Assembly: GCA_937981985.1 (NCBI GenBank)
Contig: CALJNB010000099.1
Span: 1 to 41,221 of the forward strand
DNA: 41,221 nt
Direction of reading: 5' to 3'
From: an uncultured bacterium
GTDB taxonomy: Bacteria; Myxococcota_A; Bradymonadia; Bradymonadales; Bradymonadaceae
Shown here piece after piece: positions 1-8,357 of the stretch (position 1 is its first letter; each line of letters begins with the position of its first letter). A model generated the notes under the pieces. The model did no database searches. It was given only the letters and a program-made list of their open reading frames with translations, and had not been told where the DNA came from. The translations under genes and the position numbers were made by a program.

Positions 1-687
1 TTCCCATTGATCAAGACGATGAAAGAGGTGTCTTTGACTGTAAGTGAATATCCATTTCCAGTTCTTGAGGAAGTAAGTGGCAATTTTAATCTACACTTTA
101 TAGAAAAAGAACATGGCGATTTTATCGGCTATGACACCGAAAAGAAAAGTCGACCTTCGGTGTTGCGCCACGTCGGCGGAAATGTTGGTGTTGATTTAGC
201 GGTGTCCGACTTTTCTTCATTAAAGACCATTGCTGGAAAACTAACCATTAGTTGCGATTCATCGTCTGAAAACAAAACATTACTTAATTTGGAAGAAGCA
301 CAAAGTGTCTCACTTTCTATATCGGGAGATTGTCAGTTTGAAGGCGCAAATAAAATTACACTTTTGGATCGGGATCTTAACATCAGCGTTTCAGAAGGTG
401 TTACATTGAATACTTTCAAAAACCTTACTTACGTCGGTGGTACGCTCTCTTACCAGTCGGATCGGACAATCACAGGTTTAAATAATCTGGAAGAAGTGGA
501 TGGTGATTTAGAACTTCTAGGGCACCAAGCAGACCCTTATAGCGATTCCGGTAATATTGATGGGTTAAACAAGCTTAGTGCTGTCGGTGGTGATTGGATT
601 ACCTTGCCATGGCAATTGAGACGACCTCAAGTCGATAGCTTCTTAGAACAGATTACCCATTTTTTCGGTGAAGTACGTTTTGATTAG
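1..687 (+). CDS. receptor L-domain-like beta-helix protein, 5' partial
   Basis: The reading frame is already open at base 1, so the gene starts upstream of the window and only the C-terminal ~228 residues are seen. The visible protein has no Cys-rich or enzymatic motif. It is built from short repeating beta-strand units of the type 'L..(L/V).V.GNL.L' (VGGNVGVDL, IAGKLTIS, VGGTLSYQS, VDGDLELLG, VGGDWITLP), the pattern of L-domain or leucine-rich beta-solenoids that end in a capping helix (here SFLEQITHFFG). Such proteins are usually surface or exported binding proteins in this kind of bacterium. No signal peptide can be judged because the N-terminus is missing. Function is unknown; the fold call is from repeat pattern only. 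Confidence 0.7.
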   Translation, partial: FPLIKTMKEVSLTVSEYPFPVLEEVSGNFNLHFIEKEHGDFIGYDTEKKSRPSVLRHVGGNVGVDLAVSDFSSLKTIAGKLTISCDSSSENKTLLNLEEAQSVSLSISGDCQFEGANKITLLDRDLNISVSEGVTLNTFKNLTYVGGTLSYQSDRTITGLNNLEEVDGDLELLGHQADPYSDSGNIDGLNKLSAVGGDWITLPWQLRRPQVDSFLEQITHFFGEVRFD

Positions 688-817
688 AACCTTGGATTCA
701 AGACAAGGAGATAATTTTCGCCGCTCGTGGCGATATTCAAAAAATTTAGTTGATTAACATTTTTTTTACGACTGACTTTCCTCAAGGTAGGATTTTTTTG
801 AAGAGATCGGCTGCGAT

Positions 818-1294
818 TCAAAGGTACTCAGAGTCGCCTAGGTAGTAGTAGAACCGTTCTCGCCCAAGGCGCTTAAATCCCAACGAACGATAAAGAATAG
901 AAGCTGGCGTATTGCCTTGATAAGCCTCAAGATCAATCCCACGGATCGAGCTATCTGCTTCAGCAAAGTCCACTAAATGGTTGATGAGTAGTTTTCCGTA
1001 TCCCTTTCGACGTTCTTCCGGTGGAACGTATAGTTCCTCAATCCAGATGGATCTCCCAGAGAATTTTAAGGACATCGATCTATTTACGAGGAGAACACCC
1101 ACGACTTTTTTTCCATTACGGACGACCCAAACTAAGGTATTTGGATCTTTTTTCTTACCCATCTTGATGGCTTCAACGGTCATCTCGACTAGCTCATCGA
1201 GCACACAGTCGATGCCCTGATTGGACATGTCCTCGTGAAATAATTTGCCGATTTGAATCGCATCTTCTACAGATGCAAAGTTAACTTCTGCCAT
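818..1294 (-). CDS. GNAT family N-acetyltransferase
   Basis: A 158-residue single-domain GNAT protein that would transfer an acetyl group from acetyl-CoA to an unknown amine acceptor. The core is clear: beta-4 'IWIEELYVPPEERRKGYG' carries the acetyl-CoA pyrophosphate-binding R/Q-x-x-G-x-G/A loop (RRKGYGKLL), followed by the 'NTPASILYRSLGFKRLG' motif B, where many GNATs place the catalytic Tyr. I start it at ATG 1294; an in-frame TTG six bases earlier (1300) is the alternative and neither has a strong ribosome site. It lies 59 bases downstream of the RNase J stop on the same strand and may be co-transcribed with it. The substrate cannot be read from the sequence. Confidence 0.85.
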   Translation of the reverse strand: MAEVNFASVEDAIQIGKLFHEDMSNQGIDCVLDELVEMTVEAIKMGKKKDPNTLVWVVRNGKKVVGVLLVNRSMSLKFSGRSIWIEELYVPPEERRKGYGKLLINHLVDFAEADSSIRGIDLEAYQGNTPASILYRSLGFKRLGRERFYYYLGDSEYL

Positions 1295-1353
1295 AAGCAA
1301 AGCTTACGCGAAAATTACATATTGGGAAGGGCGACCGATTTATCGGCAAGAGG

Positions 1354-2982
1354 TCAATCCAAAATCACCATCACCTTGGGTTTTCTATCACAATATTTTC
1401 TGAAAAAGCGTCGGGCAAGAATTTCAATTTCGCGGCGAGGGCCCTCTTCTAATCCCTTAAATGTTTTCATGATGAAGTCGCTGCATTCTTCAAGAACTTC
1501 CTCCTGATCAATATCCACGCCAAATAGTCCGGCTCCTGTTAAAATGAGTCTATTAGGGTGGTCATCTTCCATTTCTGCATAGATCGCCACTGCTCCCACG
1601 GTTCCCAACGCACGCCTATCGCTCAAGGCACGGTTATCAACTTCCCCCGCGATATCGCCTTCGACGATAACTTCTTTAAGGTTTAGACGTTCGCCGACTT
1701 CTATAGTTCTGCCTATAGATACGGTATCACCATCCTCCAGAAACAAAATGTCGTATCCGACGCTTCGACCCAGATCAGCATGTCGGGTTCTTGTAATTAG
1801 ATCTCCGTGAATCGGCGCTAACCATTTAGGTTGAGTAATTGCCATTAAGGTTAATAACTCGTTCGAATAAGCATGACCGGATGTATGAATTTTCTTATCA
1901 GCACTCGTAATTACCTTGGCTCCGAAATTGTGAATCTGTCCAGCCATATCGGTGACTTTTGGACCGTTTCCGGGAATCACTCTCGCGCTGAAAAGAACCG
2001 TGTCGCCTTCCTTGAAGTTAAGCAAAGAATGAGTTCCAAACGCGGCTCTATTAATAGTCGCTCGCTCTTCACCTTGGGTTCCGGTTGCCAATAAGATGAT
2101 TTCATCATCAGGTAGTTCGAGTACTTGTTTGCTTTTTAACCAAATGCCAGGCGGTAAACTTACATAGCCTTCTTCCTGGGCAATTTTGAGATTGCGTTCG
2201 ATACTGCGTCCCAAAACGCCTACTTTCTTTCCTAGCGATTCGGCGATTCGCATTATCTCGGCCGCACGTCTTGTGTGACTTGAAAACATGCCGACAATAA
2301 CGCGACCGGTAGCTTCAGCTAAAATTCCTTCCAGTTCTTCGATAACCTTTTTTTCGCTGGTCGTCGATCCAGGGACGCCAGCGTTGGTACTATCTCCAAA
2401 CACAATGTCGTAGCCATCTCCATCTGGGAGCGCCATTTTTCCTAGTTCGGTTACCGGTTCTCCCGGACAGCTTGGGTCTATTTTCCAATCGCCCGTGAAT
2501 AAGAAATTTCGATCGTCGGTGGACATTCTGATTGCAAAGCATCCTGGAATAGAATGGTTTACGTGGAAGAATTCGAAGGTGAGTTCGGTATCAGCGAATA
2601 CGTCGCCTGGTTCGACGATGAGGAAATCTGCAAAGCCGGCCACTTCGGTCTCTGCAAGTTTTGATTCAAGCAGACGGTAAGTCATCGGCGAGCAAACCAG
2701 TTTTACATCGCGTTGAAGGTGTCGAAGAAGATGGGGAATTCCACCGATATGATCTTCGTGACCGTGGGTAATCACGACACCGGCGAATTTATCGCCGAGT
2801 TCCGCAATGACGTCAAAGTCGGGGATACGCAGATCCACACCAGGCTGGTAGTGTTCGGCGAAGCCGATTCCGCAGTCGACCATCCAGGCCGTACTTTTGC
2901 TTTCGACTAGGAAAGCGTTCATCCCGAAGGAGTTGAGTCCTCCAAGAATTGAAATATTTAAATTATCCATTTTTTGTTCCAT
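1354..2982 (-). CDS. rnj: ribonuclease J
   Basis: A 542-residue metallo-beta-lactamase/beta-CASP ribonuclease with dual endo- and 5'-3' exonuclease activity on RNA in the family. The zinc motif HGHEDH lies at residues 73-78, followed by the further metal ligands in 'HVNHSIPG' and 'GDWKID'. The RNase J hallmark 'FGDSTNAGVPG' and the beta-CASP segment (GRVIVGMFSSHTRRA, then TGTQGE, then SGHAY and IHGD) follow in order, and the C-terminal third resembles the RNase J domain. Length matches the family (about 550). The ATG at 2982 has an AGGTG eight bases upstream. RNase J is typical of Firmicutes, Actinobacteria, cyanobacteria, alpha- and some delta-proteobacteria, so it helps to place the organism outside Gammaproteobacteria. 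Confidence 0.93.
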   Translation of the reverse strand: MEQKMDNLNISILGGLNSFGMNAFLVESKSTAWMVDCGIGFAEHYQPGVDLRIPDFDVIAELGDKFAGVVITHGHEDHIGGIPHLLRHLQRDVKLVCSPMTYRLLESKLAETEVAGFADFLIVEPGDVFADTELTFEFFHVNHSIPGCFAIRMSTDDRNFLFTGDWKIDPSCPGEPVTELGKMALPDGDGYDIVFGDSTNAGVPGSTTSEKKVIEELEGILAEATGRVIVGMFSSHTRRAAEIMRIAESLGKKVGVLGRSIERNLKIAQEEGYVSLPPGIWLKSKQVLELPDDEIILLATGTQGEERATINRAAFGTHSLLNFKEGDTVLFSARVIPGNGPKVTDMAGQIHNFGAKVITSADKKIHTSGHAYSNELLTLMAITQPKWLAPIHGDLITRTRHADLGRSVGYDILFLEDGDTVSIGRTIEVGERLNLKEVIVEGDIAGEVDNRALSDRRALGTVGAVAIYAEMEDDHPNRLILTGAGLFGVDIDQEEVLEECSDFIMKTFKGLEEGPRREIEILARRFFRKYCDRKPKVMVILD

Positions 2983-3175
2983 TGTTTTCGCACCTATTTG
3001 GTGCAGTTAATACTGTATATTGATAAGCGAAAAATTCGCTCTTATGGTTTTTGGGAGTTTTTATAATCCCTAGGTCTATGGTGTTTGACACAATAAAGAT
3101 AGGAGAAAATGGATCTATCCATTTTCTTTGAGTTTGTCTTAAATGAAGTTGTTCGATTGGGATATTATCTTTCTT

Positions 3176-3523
3176 TTACAAGATCGGTTCGACTTTGACT
3201 TCTTCTTCAAGAGGACAGGGGCGAAGATCAACGGGACGAACTGGGTCATCAGGATTGAGCCAGATTCGAGGACTTGTTTTTGTTTTTACTTTTGAAGTTT
3301 CGCGCGAAGAACGCTTAGAAGAATTGGTTTCAGGACACGAGGATGAAGCCGGTTGGTCGCACCAAAAACAATAGTCGTTATTGGCGGGCTCTAGGGTTTG
3401 TACCGGCACGGACTGCGAATCAATCGTTGGCTCAACCCACGCGCGCGGCGTCAGGATGAAAACCATCGCGAAGAGCGCTAAGGCCATGCTTCGACTGATC
3501 CAAATGTGTAGTGCGGTATTCAT
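3176..3523 (-). CDS. small membrane-anchored hypothetical protein
   Basis: Not recognised. I take ATG 3523 as start (115 residues), because it gives a hydrophobic N-terminus (SMALALFAMVFIL, residues ~12-24) that looks like a signal anchor or uncleaved signal peptide; the frame is open upstream to 3661 but that extension is not signal-like and lacks a ribosome site. After the anchor come a short Cys pair (CFWC), a Ser/Lys-rich stretch and a Pro/Asp-rich C-terminus ending 'LRPCPLEEEVKVEPIL'. The 'DLRPCP' near the end resembles 'DLRACPCG' in the small lipoprotein at 23731, which suggests a loosely related envelope family in this genome. Function unknown. Confidence 0.5.
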   Translation of the reverse strand: MNTALHIWISRSMALALFAMVFILTPRAWVEPTIDSQSVPVQTLEPANNDYCFWCDQPASSSCPETNSSKRSSRETSKVKTKTSPRIWLNPDDPVRPVDLRPCPLEEEVKVEPIL

Positions 3524-3801
3524 TACCAAATCCAAATATTCTCTTCCCGACACCTGATGTCGGAACCTTTCTACTCTATACCCGGTAAGTATACATAATA
3601 CGAGCCCAGAACCAAGTCTGTTGGCTAATTGATACTTATTGCCGCGATATTCTCTAATCATGACATCTATAAACGAAGGAGGTTCCGAAAAGATTTAAAT
3701 TTTAGGAATAAATCTTAACCTTATCAGACGTGGGTACTAAAAGTAGCCGTAGGATGGTACCTTCGCTGAGATTGATCTTCCAAAACATGCCCTGAGGTCT
3801 T

Positions 3802-4710
3802 ATGAAATCACAAGTTGAATCGTTTTTTGATGTAAGAAGTTCTACTCTTACCTATGTCGTCTACGACCCCGAAACTAAAGATGCGTTAATCATCGACCCT
3901 GTTCTGGATTACGAACCCAAAGCTTCCAAAGCATGGACGGAGTCAGTCGATGTCGTCATCGACTTTATTAAAAGTAACGAACTCAAACCGCTCTACATTT
4001 TGGAAACCCACCCCCACGCAGATCACTTGTCGGGCTCACAAATGTTAAAAGTGGCATTTCCTGAGATACAGTTGGCGATTGGGGACGGAATTCGAGCGGT
4101 ACAGAAAACCTTTAAGATGGTCTTTGATCTCCCAAAAGATTTTCCGACTGATGGGAGTCAGTTCGATTGCCTCATTGAAGATAACGAAGTCCTGAATATA
4201 GGCTCCATAAACGTGAAGGCGATTCCTACACCGGGTCACACGCCAGCCTGTATGAGTTTTCTTATAGAAGACGCGCTATTTGTAGGGGATCTTCTGTTCA
4301 TGCCAGACTCGGGTTCTGGTCGTTGTGATTTCCCCGGCGGCAGCGCCAAAGATATGTACGAATCGGTACATCGGCTTTACGAATTAGCCGATGAGACCCT
4401 TGTTTTTGTTGGCCACGACTATCAGCCCGGTGGGCGTGAGGTAAAATATTTAACAACCATCGGCGAACAAAAACGCGACAATATCGCACTCAATGCCGAA
4501 CGAGCTAAACAAGACTTTGTGACTTGGCGAGACGCAAGAGATCAGACTTTGGATGCACCTCAACTCATTTTTCAGAGCATGCAAGTTAATGTTGACGCTG
4601 GCGCGCTCCCCGAGCCAAATGGACACAAACGGCGTTTTTTAAAAATTCCCATTAATGTTTTTAGACCACCTGCATCAGAAGAAAATCCGATCGAAATATT
4701 AGACGCTTGA
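3802..4710 (+). CDS. persulfide dioxygenase-like MBL-fold protein
   Basis: A 302-residue metallo-beta-lactamase-fold protein of the ETHE1/Blh type, enzymes that oxidise glutathione persulfide to sulfite with a single iron. The metal motif THPHADH spans residues 69-75; 'TPGHTPACMSF' gives the next His, 'LFVGDLLF' the bridging Asp, and 'FVGHDYQPGGREV' the last His together with the DYxPGGR signature that marks Blh-like persulfide dioxygenases. It has no rhodanese domain. A GAGG ribosome site lies five bases before the ATG. It is the first gene of a run with a SulP transporter, cysD and cysN, which fits a role in sulfide/persulfide detoxification or in supplying sulfite. Other glyoxalase-II-like hydrolases are possible, but the motif set and the context favour this call. 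Confidence 0.8.
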   Translation: MKSQVESFFDVRSSTLTYVVYDPETKDALIIDPVLDYEPKASKAWTESVDVVIDFIKSNELKPLYILETHPHADHLSGSQMLKVAFPEIQLAIGDGIRAVQKTFKMVFDLPKDFPTDGSQFDCLIEDNEVLNIGSINVKAIPTPGHTPACMSFLIEDALFVGDLLFMPDSGSGRCDFPGGSAKDMYESVHRLYELADETLVFVGHDYQPGGREVKYLTTIGEQKRDNIALNAERAKQDFVTWRDARDQTLDAPQLIFQSMQVNVDAGALPEPNGHKRRFLKIPINVFRPPASEENPIEILDA

Positions 4711-4725
4711 TCGGGGCTTAAACTT

Positions 4726-6015
4726 TTGTACGCGATTTTTGAAAAAATCATTCCTGCCATTGGCTGGATTCGCAGCTATGAGCGAGCTCATCTGCGCGGA
4801 GATATCACGGCCGGAATTACAACCGCAGTCATGATCATCCCGCAGGGTATCGCCTACGCCATGCTGGCAGGCCTCCCGCCCATAATGGGTCTTTATGCGG
4901 CGATTATTCCTTTGCTCGTTTACGCTATCTTTGGAACCTCCCGACAATTAGCTGTCGGTCCCGCCGCGATGGATTCGCTCTTGGTTTTCGCAACCTTAAG
5001 CGCGATTGCCAAGGTCGGCACCGATCAATATGTCTTCTTTGCGATCGCACTCGCGTTCATCGCCGGGTCCATGCAAGTATTGATGGGTATCGTGCGCTTG
5101 GGATTTATTGTCGAATTTTTATCGAAGCCTGTGATCTCCGGGTTTACGGCAGCCGCCGCATTGGTTATTGGATTCAGCCAGTTAAAAGATTTGTTGGGAA
5201 TCGAGATCGAACGAACCCATCACATTCACATCATTATTGTGGAAGCGCTTCAGAATTTTACGTCCATTTCTATTTTGACTCTTGCCTTTGGTTTGGCGGG
5301 AATCGGAATCATGCACGTTTTGAAAAAGAAGAAACCCAACTTCCCGCGTGCCCTTGCGATCGTGGTTTTAGGGGCTTTGGCTACTTATTTTTTCGATCTC
5401 TCAAACTTCGGTCTTGCGGTTGTTGGATCTGTACCCGCAGGGTTTCCAGCTATAACTATACCCAATATTGATCTTGAGGTGTTCCAAACGCTTTTACCGT
5501 CGGCCGCTGTGGTGGCACTCATAGGATTTATGGAAGCCATTTCCATCGCAAAAGGATTTGCGAGTAAATATGAATACGAAGTTGATCCCAATCAAGAACT
5601 TATTGCGATAGGTTTGGCAAATGTCGCCGCTGGTATGGTCCAAGGGTTCACCGTGACGGGTGGTTTTTCTCGAAGTGCTGTGAACGATTCAGCCGGAGCT
5701 AAAACCCCTTTGTCTTCTATGATTACGGCAGGAATCGTGGCATTAGCCTTGATGTTCTTCACGCCCTTGTTTCAATTTCTTCCGCGAACAATTATGGCCG
5801 CCATCATTATAAGCGCTGTTTTTGGACTTATAGATATTCCTCTTGTGCGCCATTTTTGGAAAACCGAAAAGACGAACTTCGTTTTGTATTTCATCACATT
5901 CGTAGCGACCCTTGCTTTTGGGATTGTTGCGGGATTATCTGCCGGCCTTGGTGCATCGGTATGCGTTCGTTTTGCGTTCAAAAAAAAGAAATCAAATGAA
6001 GCATCTCCGGATTAG
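4726..6015 (+). CDS. SulP family inorganic anion transporter, no STAS domain
   Basis: A 429-residue polytopic inner-membrane protein. The N-terminus 'LRGDITAGITTAVMIIPQG' followed by 'AYAMLAGLPPIMGLYAA' is the SulP (SLC26-like) signature, and 'RQLAVGPAAMDSL' is the TM3 anion-site region. About 11-12 hydrophobic segments follow. The protein stops soon after the last membrane span in a Lys-rich tail (KKKKSNEASPD), so the cytosolic STAS domain found in most SulP proteins is missing. Start is TTG 4726, 15 bases after the persulfide dioxygenase stop. Likely substrate is sulfate, given that cysD and cysN follow immediately; bicarbonate or sulfite/thiosulfate are alternatives for this family. Confidence 0.88.
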   Translation: MYAIFEKIIPAIGWIRSYERAHLRGDITAGITTAVMIIPQGIAYAMLAGLPPIMGLYAAIIPLLVYAIFGTSRQLAVGPAAMDSLLVFATLSAIAKVGTDQYVFFAIALAFIAGSMQVLMGIVRLGFIVEFLSKPVISGFTAAAALVIGFSQLKDLLGIEIERTHHIHIIIVEALQNFTSISILTLAFGLAGIGIMHVLKKKKPNFPRALAIVVLGALATYFFDLSNFGLAVVGSVPAGFPAITIPNIDLEVFQTLLPSAAVVALIGFMEAISIAKGFASKYEYEVDPNQELIAIGLANVAAGMVQGFTVTGGFSRSAVNDSAGAKTPLSSMITAGIVALALMFFTPLFQFLPRTIMAAIIISAVFGLIDIPLVRHFWKTEKTNFVLYFITFVATLAFGIVAGLSAGLGASVCVRFAFKKKKSNEASPD

Positions 6016-6033
6016 ATAATAGGTGGTCAATCG

Positions 6034-6936
6034 ATGTCGAGCACAGCCGAAATAGGAACGTTAGAAAACGAAGCCATCTATATTTTGAGAGAAACGGTCG
6101 CTCAGTTTTCACGACCTGTTCTACTATTTTCTGGTGGGAAAGATTCTATCACTTTAGTTCGTTTAGCTCAGAAGGCCTTCTACCCGTCAAAAATACCTTT
6201 CCCCTTATTGCATATAGATACTGGGCATAATTTTCCGGAAACGATTAAGTTTCGCGATCGTTTGGTAGAAGAGTTAGGGCTCCAATTAATCGTTCGTGAT
6301 GTCCAATCTACAATCGATGCTGGAACAGTCGAGGAAGAAGTCGGTTTATATGCGAGTCGTAATATGCTTCAAACGAAGACCTTATTGGACGCGATCGAAG
6401 AGTTTAAATTCGACGCATGTATCGGTGGCGCCAGGCGAGATGAAGAAAAGGCGAGGTCCAAAGAGCGTATCTTTTCGGTACGTGATATTTCCGGGAAATG
6501 GGATGAGAAGAGCCAACGTCCCGAACTTTTTGATATGTTGAATGGCAAAATCGAAGCCGGGCAGAATGTTAGGGTTTTTCCGATTTCAAACTGGACGGAA
6601 TCAGATGTGTGGTCTTTTATTGGAAAAGAGCACATCGAAGTGCCTTCTTTGTATTTCGCTCACAAGCGCCTCGTTTTCATCCGAGATCAAATGATTTTGC
6701 CCGTAAATGATGGGGTTGTATTTCGAGAAGAATATGAACGAGTCGAGGAACGTGTTGTACGTTTTCGGACCATTGGTGATATGACCTGTACTGCAGCAAT
6801 TCTATCGGAGGCGATCGATGTTGATTCGGTTCTCGAAGAACTCCGCAATGTTTCCACATCTGAACGTGCATCGCGAATCGATGACAAACGTCGTCTTCAC
6901 GGATTGGAAGAACGTAAACGCAGCGGATACTTTTAA
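6034..6936 (+). CDS. cysD: sulfate adenylyltransferase subunit 2 (CysD)
   Basis: The 300-residue adenylyltransferase subunit of the CysDN ATP sulfurylase, which makes APS from sulfate and ATP. The PP-loop SGGKDS is at residues 33-38; 'HIDTGHNFPETIKFRD' and 'CIGGARRDEEKARSKERIFS' are classic CysD blocks, and the C-terminus RSGYF matches the family's conserved GYF end. Length is as expected (about 300). An AGGTGG ribosome site precedes the ATG. It follows the SulP gene by 18 bases and precedes cysN by 3, so transport and activation of sulfate are coupled in one operon. Confidence 0.95.
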   Translation: MSSTAEIGTLENEAIYILRETVAQFSRPVLLFSGGKDSITLVRLAQKAFYPSKIPFPLLHIDTGHNFPETIKFRDRLVEELGLQLIVRDVQSTIDAGTVEEEVGLYASRNMLQTKTLLDAIEEFKFDACIGGARRDEEKARSKERIFSVRDISGKWDEKSQRPELFDMLNGKIEAGQNVRVFPISNWTESDVWSFIGKEHIEVPSLYFAHKRLVFIRDQMILPVNDGVVFREEYERVEERVVRFRTIGDMTCTAAILSEAIDVDSVLEELRNVSTSERASRIDDKRRLHGLEERKRSGYF

Positions 6937-6939
6937 TTT

Positions 6940-8172
6940 ATGGATACCTTAAAAATTTCTACGGGTGGAAGCGTCGACGCAGGTAAAAGTACTCTTATCG
7001 GACGCTTGCTCTGGGATACTGATTCGATAACCGATGACCGCGTTGCTGCGATTAAAAAAGCGAGCGGAGAAAATCAATTGGATTTGTCGCTGGCCACCGA
7101 TGGTCTTCTCATTGAGCGCGAAAGAGGGATCACGATCGATGTTGCCCATGTTTTTTTTGGCAGTGCTTTCAGAAACTATATTATCGCCGACACACCGGGA
7201 CATTTTGAATACACTCGAAACATGATTACCGGTGCTTCAACGTCGCAGGTCTCGATTCTTGTCATCGGCGCTGACGTAGGAACGGAGGCGCAAACTGAAC
7301 GACATTTTTTTATAAACAATCTTTTGCGGATCAAAGATGTTGTGGTCGTGGTGAATAAAATGGACCTTTTCGATTTTTCAGAAGAGGTCTTCGAAAATAT
7401 GAAGCGGAGTTTTAAGTCTATGCTTGACCGCGGTGAATTTGAAGAACAGCGCATCACATTCATTCCGGTCAGTGCGCTTTGCGGAGATAATGTTGTTCAT
7501 CGCTCCGATTCAATGTCGTGGTATAAAGGACCGACTCTACTTTCCTATCTTGATGAGCTAAGCGTCGATACATTCGGTTTAAGTAAGGCACGTTTTCCGA
7601 TTCAATGTGTTGTCCAAGATCCAGAAGCAGACTTTATCGGCTATGCTGGGAAATTATTAGGTGCAGATCTTAGTGTTGGATGCGAGATTGAGGTTCTTCC
7701 TTCTTTAAAACGTAGTCGCGTAAAAGGTATACAGGTTTACGAAAAACATTACGGTAGAGCAGTCAAAGGTTCATCAATTCTCTTAACCTTGGAGGACGAT
7801 CTCAAACTGGAACGGGGCGACATGATCGTGAAGGCCGGTGAGTCTCCCTTGGTTATGACTACCCTCGTTGGGGTCCTGACTTGGATGAGTTCAACCTCAT
7901 TGAAGACCGGCGTAGTTTATGATTTGCAACATGGAATAAGACGGGTTAAAGCGCGCGTGGATGATATTATTAATAAGTTAAATCCGGATTTCTCGCAAAA
8001 AAGCGCCGACGATGACGCACTAAATATGAACGAGATTGGGCGGGTTCGAATCAGTCTAGACGGCCAAATTTTTGCCGATCCCTTCGAGGAATTGACGGTA
8101 AATGGCTCGTTCATTCTAATTGACCCGAATTCAAACGATACAGTCGCCGTCGGCCTCATAAACGGCCTTTAA
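6940..8172 (+). CDS. cysN: sulfate adenylyltransferase subunit 1, GTPase (CysN)
   Basis: A 410-residue EF-Tu-like GTPase that drives APS synthesis by CysD. GTPase motifs are all present: G1 GSVDAGKS (residues 10-17), G2 region ERGITIDVAH, G3 DTPGH, G4 NKMD and G5 SAL. Two beta-barrel domains follow. It ends without an APS-kinase (CysC) domain, so it is the CysN form and not the CysNC fusion, and it is somewhat shorter than the Escherichia protein (475). No cysC or cysH is present in the window; APS must be used by genes elsewhere. Confidence 0.95.
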   Translation: MDTLKISTGGSVDAGKSTLIGRLLWDTDSITDDRVAAIKKASGENQLDLSLATDGLLIERERGITIDVAHVFFGSAFRNYIIADTPGHFEYTRNMITGASTSQVSILVIGADVGTEAQTERHFFINNLLRIKDVVVVVNKMDLFDFSEEVFENMKRSFKSMLDRGEFEEQRITFIPVSALCGDNVVHRSDSMSWYKGPTLLSYLDELSVDTFGLSKARFPIQCVVQDPEADFIGYAGKLLGADLSVGCEIEVLPSLKRSRVKGIQVYEKHYGRAVKGSSILLTLEDDLKLERGDMIVKAGESPLVMTTLVGVLTWMSSTSLKTGVVYDLQHGIRRVKARVDDIINKLNPDFSQKSADDDALNMNEIGRVRISLDGQIFADPFEELTVNGSFILIDPNSNDTVAVGLINGL

Positions 8173-8299
8173 TATATGCCAGGTCGATGAATTTCGGTGT
8201 TTCTTTTGAGTACAAATAAGCTCGTGAGAATTTCGGCTTTGCTTCTTTCGTTCTGAGAGTCGAAAATAACCTCTTCAATTGAGATAATTGCGGCGAAAC

Positions 8300-8327
8300 T
8301 TGATGTGCTTCTCAATCCGGTTACTAT
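8300..8327 (+). promoter_or_regulatory. possible sigma-70-like promoter
   Basis: TTGATG (8300-8305) and TACTAT (8322-8327) are separated by 16 bases, 30 bases before the ATG of the lipoprotein gene at 8358. This is a match by eye to -35/-10 consensus and may be fortuitous. Confidence 0.3.
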
Positions 8328-8357
8328 AGAGGAAATACCTTAGTCTGGACTTAACTC

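Noticed and set aside
3675..3682. AGGAGG-like sequence on the plus strand
   Set aside because: No start codon or coding frame follows at a usable distance; the next gene starts at 3802 with its own GAGG.
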